From NCBI GenBank assembly GCA_050247075.1, contig JBFWUW010000005.1, positions 1 through 64,000 of the forward strand: DNA of 64,000 nucleotides, written 5' to 3'. The translations under genes and the position numbers were made by a program. The notes under the pieces are model-generated. The model was given only the letters and a program-made list of their open reading frames with translations, ran no database searches and was not told where the DNA came from. This stretch comes from JBFWUW01 sp050247075. Lineage in GTDB: Bacteria > Planctomycetota > Planctomycetia > Pirellulales > JBFWUW01. Shown here piece by piece: positions 15,716 through 24,663 of this stretch (its first letter is position 1; each line of letters begins with the position of its first letter).

Positions 15716-17821
15716 TCACTTTGCGGCGGGTGGGTTGATCCGCAGTTGGATCAGCGGGGTGCAGGGGCCGGGGCGGCCGGCCCGCAAATCGGCGCTCCAG
15801 GAGCGGCTGACCACGATTCCGTACAGTCCCGGTTTCCATTCGGCCGAAACGGCCAGGGGTACGATCATATCGCTCTGGTCGGGCTTGAGCGTCAATGGCG
15901 GCCGCCACCCAGTGCCCGCGGCCACGGTGGGCCCATCCACGCCGATGCCGATATCGCCCTTGGCATCGGGAGAGCGGGTCACGCGAATGGGGATCTCCAC
16001 CGTCCCCCCCTGAACCACCGACAACTCCGTGACGGCGGTGTCAATGCGGCAATCCATCGGTTTGGCGACGACCGCCATCGCGCCGGGGCTGTCACGCAAA
16101 AACATGCGGTCGTTGTGGCTATTGCCATATAGGGTCTGCGCTTGGGCCACTCGCTCGATGGTTTGCCCCTCTTGCTGGCAGGTGCCGACGACTTGAAAAG
16201 GGACGATCGTGCCAATGGGAGCATCCTCGGGCGCAGTCAGCGTGACCAGGATTTGAGCGCCGTAAGAATTGGCCGGGGCGCTGTAGATTCCAAAGTAATT
16301 GTGCGCGAAGTTGGCCGCGCTTGCTTTCCAGCCGGGCGGAAGCCCCTCGACGCGGATTTGCACGTCGTTGGTGATTCCGCCCCAGTGAAAGAGTTGCACG
16401 ACAAACACCGAGGAGGTTCCCGGTCCCCAGACCGGCACGGCGTCGGGCCAATGAAAAAGTTGGAAGTCGGGGACGAGCGGTTCAACCGTCAGTCGGTAGA
16501 CGGCCTGGGGACCGGCCGCGCCGGTCTGGTCGCGGACGCGGACAAAATAGTCGCCGTCGGTCGGCGCGGTAAACGTCAACCAACTATCCGCGGCGGCAAA
16601 ATCATGATGCGTCTGGCCCGCCAGTAGATTTCCATCGTCGTTCTCGGCCAGTTTTTTGCCGGCCGCATCAAAGACCTCAATGACCGTATCGAGCGGCGAA
16701 CGGATCAACCGCTGGGCGGTTGTTTGCAAGATCACGCCGGCGGCGGCCTTGAGAGACAGCCGATACCAGTCCTCGTCCCCCGCCGTTAGAAAGCGTCCAT
16801 TAGCCGTACTGGGAACCGCCAATGGCAGCGCTTGCGCGGCGGCGTCGTTCGGTTCGACTTCCAGCGTTTCGGGATGGTCGCCGCGGACGAACGGCAATTC
16901 GTGACGGCCCGCCAGGGGGTTATCGAGCGACACGTCTTGCCAAGGGTAACTGTCGGTGGAGACCTCTACCGGTTGCCTGGTGCCGGGTGGAACATTCGGA
17001 CCTTGCAGCTCTACGTCTACGGTGGTGCCGCGCTGCCCGCCGGCCGGAAAGAGGTTGGTGGGGTAAGGTACGTCCCCCAGGGTCAGGCGATAAACGGCCG
17101 TGCGAGATCCTTTGTAACCCAGCGACGCCACGCGGATGGTGTACCCGCCATCGGCCGGCAAGGTGCATCGCAACACCGGGTCGAGGCCCATTTCGTCCTC
17201 GCCCGTGGCGATGACTTTTCCGGACGGATCGAGCAGTTCCAGGCTGGTATCAATAAAGCCCAGGTTGAATGACACCCGCAACTTGCTATCCATGCCGTGG
17301 GCCAGAATGGCCGCCACCAACGACTGGCCCCGCGTTCCTTGGAACTGGTAGCAATCGACATCGAGGGCCGGATGAATGCGGCCGTTGATGACGGCCGGCG
17401 TGCTGACTTGCTGGGCCGTTTCGGGCGTGTTGTTCTGGTCGTTGTCGGTGACTTCGGGCAGTTGGCCTACGAAGAAGTAGCGATAGTTGGTCAGGCCGTT
17501 GGCTCCACCCGCCACGCGCACGCGGCGGCGGCCCGACGGTGCATCGGGGGCAATGGTCAACACGGCCCGCGTGTCGTCGAAATTGGCGGCCTTGACCTCC
17601 GAGACGGTCACGCCGGGCGGACCTTCCACGATGACCTCGGTCGCGCCAGCCAGGCCATTTGGCCCGCCTAACTCCACCGGTACGGTCGTCCCCTGTTGTC
17701 CACCCGCCGGGTAGACAAAGTCCAGGCAAGGGTCGGGATACGAGAGGAGCTGCCCGTTGGCGGTAGCGGCCACGCCGGCCAAAAGCAGCGTTGCCAGGAA
17801 ATATCGGGCCATGCGATTCAT
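15716..17821 (-). CDS. Exported PPC-domain protein
   Basis: A 701-aa protein with a signal peptide (MARYFLATLLLAGVAATANGQ) and several repeated beta-sandwich units. Pre-peptidase C-terminal (PPC) domains are visible as VDCYQFQGTRGQSLVAAI...LELLDPSGKVIATGED...YTIRVAS, and a second near EDWYRLSLKAAAGVILQT...IEVFDAAGKKLAENDD. Flanking segments GGQQGTTVPVELGGPN and GGQRGTTVDVELQGPN are a second repeated Ig-like type common in planctomycete exported proteins. No protease domain is present, so it is probably a surface-binding or structural protein. Start at the ATG at 17821; the longer frame upstream only encodes the direct repeats there. Confidence 0.8.
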   Translation of the reverse strand: MNRMARYFLATLLLAGVAATANGQLLSYPDPCLDFVYPAGGQQGTTVPVELGGPNGLAGATEVIVEGPPGVTVSEVKAANFDDTRAVLTIAPDAPSGRRRVRVAGGANGLTNYRYFFVGQLPEVTDNDQNNTPETAQQVSTPAVINGRIHPALDVDCYQFQGTRGQSLVAAILAHGMDSKLRVSFNLGFIDTSLELLDPSGKVIATGEDEMGLDPVLRCTLPADGGYTIRVASLGYKGSRTAVYRLTLGDVPYPTNLFPAGGQRGTTVDVELQGPNVPPGTRQPVEVSTDSYPWQDVSLDNPLAGRHELPFVRGDHPETLEVEPNDAAAQALPLAVPSTANGRFLTAGDEDWYRLSLKAAAGVILQTTAQRLIRSPLDTVIEVFDAAGKKLAENDDGNLLAGQTHHDFAAADSWLTFTAPTDGDYFVRVRDQTGAAGPQAVYRLTVEPLVPDFQLFHWPDAVPVWGPGTSSVFVVQLFHWGGITNDVQIRVEGLPPGWKASAANFAHNYFGIYSAPANSYGAQILVTLTAPEDAPIGTIVPFQVVGTCQQEGQTIERVAQAQTLYGNSHNDRMFLRDSPGAMAVVAKPMDCRIDTAVTELSVVQGGTVEIPIRVTRSPDAKGDIGIGVDGPTVAAGTGWRPPLTLKPDQSDMIVPLAVSAEWKPGLYGIVVSRSWSADLRAGRPGPCTPLIQLRINPPAAK

Positions 17822-17840
17822 CTCGCGGGTGGTATGGTGC

Positions 17841-17878
17841 GTTGACTCATTTCGATAATAGGTTGACTCATTTCGATA
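17841..17878 (-). promoter_or_regulatory. Two direct repeats, 21-bp period, upstream of the PPC gene
   Basis: The 17-base sequence GTTGACTCATTTCGATA occurs at 17841-17857 and again at 17862-17878, exactly 21 bases apart, two helical turns. The pair lies 20-57 bases upstream of the PPC gene start. This is a typical operator geometry, but no regulator is identified. Confidence 0.45.
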
Positions 17879-17886
17879 TAAGGGTG

Positions 17887-18039
17887 CCACTGGCGGCTTG
17901 TCCGCCAGTGGACCAGTCAGATTAGTGAAGCACCGCCGGAAACGTCACCAGTTGTACGCATCCGAAGCGGTACCACTGGCAGCTCGTCCGCCGGTGGCGC
18001 TACGATACACTGGCCCACTGGCGGACAAGCCGCCAGTGG
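17887..18039. repeat. Three copies of a 25-bp hairpin repeat
   Basis: Palindromic units at 17887-17911, 17973-17997 (imperfect) and 18015-18039 share arms CCACTGGCGG and CCGCCAGTGG around a 5-base loop. They fill the gap between argS and the PPC gene. They look like mobile REP-type palindromes. Confidence 0.75.
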
Positions 18040-18061
18040 CACCCTGAGTTGTTCGTGGCAC

Positions 18062-18099
18062 CTTATGTTGTGCTCGGCGCCTTATGTTGTGCTCGGCGC
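18062..18099. repeat. 19-bp tandem duplication
   Basis: CTTATGTTGTGCTCGGCGC is repeated twice without a gap, just downstream of the argS stop codon. Confidence 0.8.
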
Positions 18100-18110
18100 C
18101 TCGCGTTGTT

Positions 18111-20084
18111 TTACATCTGTTCCACCACGCCAATTCCCAGCAGGGCCAGCCCTTGCTTGAGGACGCGGGCGTTGAGGTCGCACAGCAACAGCCGGCTGTC
18201 GCGCAGGGCGGGGGTTTCCGCCTTGAGAACCGGGCAGTGTTCAAAGAAGCTGGAATAGGCGTTGGCCAGCCGCCAGAGATAGTCGGTCAAGTGGTTAGGA
18301 CGGTAATCGACGATCACCTGGTCGAGTGCCTCGGGCAGGCGGAGGATTTCGATTGCCAACGCCCGCTCCGCCGGATGGTCCAGGCTGATTGCCGCGCCGC
18401 TGTTTCGCAAGGCCTCCACCGAGACTTTCCCACGGCGAAAAATGCTCTGCACGCGGGCGTAGGCGTACTGCATGTACGTGGCCGTATTGCCGTTCATGGC
18501 CAGCATTTTCTCGTAGCTAAAGACATAGTCGGTGGTGCGGCTGTGCGCCAGGTCGGCATACTTGAGCGCACCGATCCCCACGATGCCGGCCACCGCCTGG
18601 CGGTCGGCGGCGGATAGGTCGCCACCGTCGGGTTTGGCGTCGTCATTGTCGCTGACGATTTGCAGGGCCCGCTCGACCGCTTCGTCGATCAGCCCTTCCA
18701 GGCCGACGGTATCGCCGCTGCGCGTTTTGTACGGTTTGCCATCCGGCCCCATCACCGTGCCAAAGGCGACATGCTGTAGCTCTACTTGCTCGTACCCGCA
18801 ACGCCGTGCCGTGGCAAACAACTGTTGAAAGTGGTCCCCCTGGCGATGATCGACCACGTACAGAATGGCGTTCGGCTGCCATTCTTTCATGCGATAGGTG
18901 ATGGTAGCCAGGTCGGTCGTGCCATACAGAAATGCGCCGTCCCGCTTGCGGATCAAGAAGGGATTTGGAAAGCCCTCGACGAAGACCCCCACCGCCCCTT
19001 CGGTATGCTGGGCGATGCCCCGATCGAGCAGATCGTGGACCACCGGCCCAAGTTCCTCGTGGTAGAAGCTCTCGCCCAACGTGTGGTCAAACTTGACCCC
19101 CAGCCGTTGATAGATGCGGTCGATGTCCTCCAGGCATGGCGGCAAAAACTCTTGCCACAGCTTACGGTTCTCGGCATCGCCGGCGTGCAAAGAGGCTGTC
19201 TCCGCCAGCACGTCGCTGCCGATCGTGGGATGCGCGGCGATGAGTTTGCTAAAGGCCGCGTCGCCCTCGCACTGGGCCAGCTTGTCGTCCAGTGCCGCAA
19301 GCTGCTTCTTGATTTCCGTCACCGAGGCAGCCGCTTTATCGCGGGCTTTGGCCGCTTGTTTGGCGGCCTTGGCATCGGCGGGGATTTCGGCCGTAGGCAA
19401 GCGGGACGATTCCGCTTCGGCAGCGGACAGTTTGGCCGCTAGTTTGGGCCGGCCATCACGCGATTCAAAATAATCGACCAGCCGATTCACCAGGCGATAG
19501 AGCCGGGCCAGTTCCGCCACGGCGGAGGACTGGTACTTGCCGGAATCGAGAAAATGCTTGTAGCCATAAATGATCATTCCGAACTGCGTCCCCCAGTCAC
19601 CGATGTGATTGTCGCCAATCACCCGATGGCCCAAGAACGACAAGGTCCGATAAAGCGCATCGCCAATTACCGTCGAACGGATATGACCCACGTGCATCGG
19701 CTTGGCGACGTTGGGGGCCGAATAGTCGATGACGTAGGTGCGCGGCGCGTCCGCGGGCTGTACGCCCAAGCGGGGATCGGCGACAAGTTGCTGAATCTGG
19801 CTGGCCAGCCAATCGTTCTGGAGGCGAAAATTGATAAAGCCCGGCCCGGCCACTTCTGGCGGCTCGCAACAGTCGCTCACATCCATCCGGGCCACCACGT
19901 CCGCCGCCAGATCGCGCGGGGGACGATTGAGCTTCTTGCCCAACGCCATGGCAAAGTTGGCCTGGTAATCGCCAAACCTGGGTTCTTGGCTGGCCCGCAC
20001 GAACTCGTCGGGCAGATCGTCCGCCGGCACGAACTGGCTACAGGCGCTTTTCAGGCGGGCCGAAAGCAACGACAAGACATTCAT
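18111..20084 (-). CDS. argS: Arginyl-tRNA synthetase
   Basis: A 657-aa class I synthetase that charges tRNA-Arg. The N-terminal additional domain includes GDYQANFAMALGKKL. The HIGH signature is present as HVGH at 131-134 within SAPNVAKPMHVGHIRSTVIGD. The ArgS C-terminal anticodon-binding domain shows SRTTDYVFSYEKML and TATYMQYAYARV. A charged Ala/Lys-rich insertion at about 215-270 lengthens it compared with E. coli ArgS (577 aa). It ends just before the repeats at 18062. Confidence 0.95.
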   Translation of the reverse strand: MNVLSLLSARLKSACSQFVPADDLPDEFVRASQEPRFGDYQANFAMALGKKLNRPPRDLAADVVARMDVSDCCEPPEVAGPGFINFRLQNDWLASQIQQLVADPRLGVQPADAPRTYVIDYSAPNVAKPMHVGHIRSTVIGDALYRTLSFLGHRVIGDNHIGDWGTQFGMIIYGYKHFLDSGKYQSSAVAELARLYRLVNRLVDYFESRDGRPKLAAKLSAAEAESSRLPTAEIPADAKAAKQAAKARDKAAASVTEIKKQLAALDDKLAQCEGDAAFSKLIAAHPTIGSDVLAETASLHAGDAENRKLWQEFLPPCLEDIDRIYQRLGVKFDHTLGESFYHEELGPVVHDLLDRGIAQHTEGAVGVFVEGFPNPFLIRKRDGAFLYGTTDLATITYRMKEWQPNAILYVVDHRQGDHFQQLFATARRCGYEQVELQHVAFGTVMGPDGKPYKTRSGDTVGLEGLIDEAVERALQIVSDNDDAKPDGGDLSAADRQAVAGIVGIGALKYADLAHSRTTDYVFSYEKMLAMNGNTATYMQYAYARVQSIFRRGKVSVEALRNSGAAISLDHPAERALAIEILRLPEALDQVIVDYRPNHLTDYLWRLANAYSSFFEHCPVLKAETPALRDSRLLLCDLNARVLKQGLALLGIGVVEQM

Positions 20085-20229
20085 GGACGCGGGGGTTCCT
20101 GAAAAGTGGCGGAGCCAGCCGGCAGCTATTTATAGCGGTTCGTTTGGATAATGATCCTTTGGGAACGCTTCAAATTGCATAGCTATCAGCCTTCCCGTTG
20201 GTCGGCCTGGGCTCATTGGCCGTACGAAG

Positions 20230-20652
20230 CTATTTAGGCATCCGCGGCATGGGGCTGATCGCCTCAAACGGCACTTTTTTGGCGGCACACCAGAGCTGCT
20301 CGAGATCGTAGTAGTCGCGCGTTTCGGTGTCGAACAGATGAACCACCACATCGCCGTAATCGAGCAAAATCCAGCGGCTCTCCTGGTAGCCTTCTTGCCC
20401 AATGCGGCGCTCGCCCAGCGTTTCTTTCAGCGTGCGCTCGATCTCCTCGCTAATACCGTGAAGCTGCCGCCGGCTGGAACCGGTGACGATCACGAAGTAG
20501 TCGAAGATCGCGGTCTGCTCCCGCATGTCGAGGATGGCGATGTCTTGCCCGCGCGTTTCGGCCGCGGTGCGGGCCGCCTCCAAGGCCAACTGCAAGCTGC
20601 GATTCGAGTGCGAAGGGGAACGACTGGCACGGCTGGTCGCAATGGTCGCCAC
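20230..20652 (-). CDS. rsfS: Ribosomal silencing factor RsfS (Iojap/YbeB)
   Basis: A 140-aa protein with the RsfS core: DIAILDMREQTAIFDYFVIVTGSSRRQ, then WILLDYGDVVVHLFDTETRDYYDLEQLW. RsfS binds ribosomal protein uL14 and blocks subunit joining in starvation. The start is a GTG at 20652 with a near-perfect AAAGGAGG site 5 bases upstream. The C-terminus has a short Pro/Met tail beyond the domain. It lies about 145 bases upstream of argS, in the same direction. Confidence 0.93.
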   Translation of the reverse strand: MATIATSRASRSPSHSNRSLQLALEAARTAAETRGQDIAILDMREQTAIFDYFVIVTGSSRRQLHGISEEIERTLKETLGERRIGQEGYQESRWILLDYGDVVVHLFDTETRDYYDLEQLWCAAKKVPFEAISPMPRMPK

Positions 20653-20956
20653 GAATCCTCCTTTGCCAACACAAGTGAAGTAGCGGCCGAAAACCCGGCC
20701 TCGGTGTTATTCTACTCAGGTTGGACGCGGCAGGCTGCGCCCTGGTTCGCGAATTTGTGCCATTACCGACCCGCTATTGCCAGTGGAAGCTTCCAGCACG
20801 CGGGGCTGTAGGAGCCGTCTCCGACGGCGATCGTCCGCGTTCCCTTCATGGCAGGCGGTTCCCATGTGGCGTAACCCGCATTGTCGCCGTCAGAGCCGGC
20901 TCGCACGGATTTACGGAGCCCGAACCTCCGTTGGAATTGAACCCTGCAACCGCGCA
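20653..20956. other. Intergenic region with a dispersed repeat copy
   Basis: No gene is supported. At 20806-20830 lies a 25-base sequence, CTGTAGGAGCCGTCTCCGAC plus CGCGA-like ending, that recurs inverted at 29624-29648 with one difference. The remainder shows no recognisable signal. Confidence 0.5.
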
Positions 20957-20995
20957 CAAAAAAACCCGCCGGTCTGCCAAAGACAAACCGGCGGG
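20957..20995 (-). terminator. Intrinsic terminator of groEL
   Basis: A 9-bp GC stem (CCCGCCGGT at 20965-20973 with 20987-20995) and a 13-base loop, followed on the minus strand by seven Ts. It lies about 45 bases after the groEL stop codon. Confidence 0.88.
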
Positions 20996-21039
20996 CGGAA
21001 TTACAAACTGGTACTCTTCACTTCATTCGACACTCAACA

Positions 21040-22659
<1,620 letters not shown>

Positions 22660-22847
22660 GTTAGTTCTTCTCTCTTAAATGCAGGTTATGGGGAGAATGC
22701 CGTCGGCAAAAAGCTTTCAGCGGAGAAGCTGTCAGCCATCAGCTTTCAGCAATTCATGAATGGTCGCCTGTCTTCTTAAATGGTCGTTGTGTGAAATGTG
22801 TTAGCTGAAAGCCGGTTGCTTCTCCGCTGACAGCTATCAGCTATTCC
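22660..22847. repeat. Repeat-filled spacer between groES and groEL
   Basis: Two related copies in opposite orientation: a unit around 22717-22744 (TCAGCGGAGAAGCTGTCAGC core) and an inverted, partly diverged unit at 22818-22842. The 28-base unit recurs identically at 44391-44418. Folded in mRNA they could form a large hairpin between the two chaperonin genes. Confidence 0.65.
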
Positions 22848-23183
22848 TCAGTCATCAATTACGGCCAACACGTCTTCTTCGCGCATCAGCAACAGGTCGC
22901 GGTCGCCGAGCTTGAACTCGTCGCCGGCGTAAGAGCTGAAGAGAACGCGGTCGCCAGCCTTGACTTGCAACTTGCCGCGGGTGCCGTCATCCAAGATACG
23001 GCCATCGCCCACGCTGATGATCTTGCCGCGGGAGGGCTTGTTCTGGGCCGAGTCGGGCAGCACGATGCCGCCGGCGGTCTTGGTCTCGGACTCTTCGCGT
23101 TCGACCACGATCCGGTCGCCCAACGGTTGCAAGTTGATCGGGCCGCCGCTGGTCTTCTTCTTGGCTTTGGTCGCCGTCGTCAT
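22848..23183 (-). CDS. groES: 10-kDa co-chaperonin GroES
   Basis: A 111-aa protein. The GroES domain starts at NLQPLGDRIVVEREESETKTAGGIVLPDSAQ and continues through GKIISVGDG and RVLFSSYAG to EEDVLAVIDD. The start is the ATG at 23183 with a GGAGG site 11 bases upstream; the longer frame to 23276 adds non-family sequence. A Lys-rich leader of about 14 residues precedes the domain. No CIRCE operator was found upstream. Confidence 0.95.
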   Translation of the reverse strand: MTTATKAKKKTSGGPINLQPLGDRIVVEREESETKTAGGIVLPDSAQNKPSRGKIISVGDGRILDDGTRGKLQVKAGDRVLFSSYAGDEFKLGDRDLLLMREEDVLAVIDD

Positions 23184-23466
23184 GGCTTGAGTGCCTCCAG
23201 AAACAAATGAGAGTGGGTGAAAGTGGGCTAAATCAAAAGATCGTGGCAGGCGGTTCCATAAAACCCGCCCTGCCAAAAATGCGTGTAGGGATTAAGGTAC
23301 GGGCCATTTAAGCAACTGGCGCGCCAAAGCCATCGTGATCCACAAAACCGTTGTCCAGCAAACGAGTTAAGTGCGATTGCCCCTAATTGGCCGTTACGTA
23401 GCTCTTTTAAACCGCCCGCCGAATACGTCGGCCAGACCGTCTCTCGCTGCCAATTTGGCAGTGGCT

Positions 23467-23539
23467 TGTAGGAGGCGATTCCATCGCCGATGCCGACGGG
23501 ATAACGCAATTTCCATCGGCGATGGAATCGCCTCCTACA
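23467..23539. repeat. Perfect 26-bp inverted repeat
   Basis: The left arm at 23467-23492 and right arm at 23514-23539 are exact reverse complements, with a 21-base spacer. The rest of the 23184-23563 gap holds a second weaker hairpin near 23242-23275 and no gene. Part of the right arm recurs at 53042-53064. Confidence 0.9.
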
Positions 23540-23563
23540 GGTGGCCGGCGACAGAAGCGCCCC

Positions 23564-24355
23564 CTATATAGCGTCGTCGCGCAGGTCGGTGACGAACATA
23601 CAGCCGGGGCTGTGGGTTATCACCAGGTCCGGTTTTGCCTGGGCCAGAGCCAGTTGCGGGGTCACGCCGCAGGCCCAAAAGACCGGCACTTCGCCGGGCA
23701 AAATAGTGACAGCCTCGCCAAAGTCGGGCCGAGACAGGTCGCCAATGCCGATCTCCGCCGGATCATCCACATGGATCGGTGCGCCGTGCATGTGGGGATA
23801 GCGGCCCGTGACTTCGCAGACCTGTTCGATTACTTCGGGCAGATAGGGCCGCATGCTGACGACCATCGGGCCGGCGAATTTACCGGCGGGCTGGCACGCG
23901 ATGTTGGTACGGTACATCGGCACGTTGCGGCCTTCTTCCCAATGCCGCACGCCCAGACCCGCGTTCATCAGGGCATTTTCAAAGGTGAACGAACAGCCAA
24001 TCAAGAAGCCGACCAGATCTGGCCGCCAGAGATCGGCAACGCTCGTCGGTTCGTCCGGTTGCAACATCCCTTGGCGAAAAACGCGATAACGGGGCGCGTC
24101 GGTACGCAAGTCCGCGCTGTCGGCGGAGGAACGCGGCACGTAATCGCCCCGCTCGGTCCGCTCAATCAACGGGCAAGGCCGCGGGTTAAGCCGGCAGAAC
24201 TCGGCAAAGTCGTCGGCATCGGCCGCCGGCAGAATCACCACATTGGCCTGCACGTACCCGCGGCACAACCCGGCCGTCGGTCCGGTAAACTCCCCCGCGC
24301 GGATCAACGCCCGCAGTTGGGCCGGCGTTTGTTGTGCCGTTGATGGCGTGTTCAT
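23564..24355 (-). CDS. DUF1445 family putative hydro-lyase
   Basis: A 263-aa protein of the DUF1445/UPF0317 type: RALIRAGEFTGPTAGLCRGYVQANVVILP, LVGFLIGCSFTFENALMNAG, NVPMYRTNIAC, and the ending THSPGCMFVTDLRDD. Relatives include the mammalian D-glutamate cyclase, which converts D-glutamate to 5-oxoproline. Bacterial members are usually called putative hydro-lyases. The start at the ATG at 24355 gives the usual family length; the frame up to 24475 adds unrelated residues. It is a single gene on the minus strand, diverging from shc. Confidence 0.88.
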   Translation of the reverse strand: MNTPSTAQQTPAQLRALIRAGEFTGPTAGLCRGYVQANVVILPAADADDFAEFCRLNPRPCPLIERTERGDYVPRSSADSADLRTDAPRYRVFRQGMLQPDEPTSVADLWRPDLVGFLIGCSFTFENALMNAGLGVRHWEEGRNVPMYRTNIACQPAGKFAGPMVVSMRPYLPEVIEQVCEVTGRYPHMHGAPIHVDDPAEIGIGDLSRPDFGEAVTILPGEVPVFWACGVTPQLALAQAKPDLVITHSPGCMFVTDLRDDAI

Positions 24356-24663
24356 GGGGCGCGTGCTGATGAGTTGAGTTCCCAAGGCCAGCCAGAACTT
24401 TCGGTTGGCTTGCGATTGTACCTCTCGGCCATGCGGCATTGCTACCGCTGGCAACCCACAGGCCGCAACGTCCACGCAAATACCCCATTCTCGCGCCGGC
24501 GGCGGGCGAATTGGCCAACTTGCCAGATATGCGGCGGGAATGGGCTTGCCGGTAGGATTTTGATGGCTTAAGTTTTTGCCACTGCGCTACGGCTGGCAAC
24601 AGCCCACGGCGTGGTCGCCGCGTCAAGGAAGACAAACGGCACCTAACAAGAAAGAGGTCTGGA
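24356..24663. other. Divergent intergenic region upstream of shc
   Basis: About 308 bases between two divergent genes, presumably holding both promoters. No confident boxes, repeats or small genes were seen. Confidence 0.4.

Noticed and set aside
23184..23300. CIRCE heat-shock operator upstream of groES
   Set aside because: The TTAGCACTC-N9-GAGTGCTAA pattern is absent.
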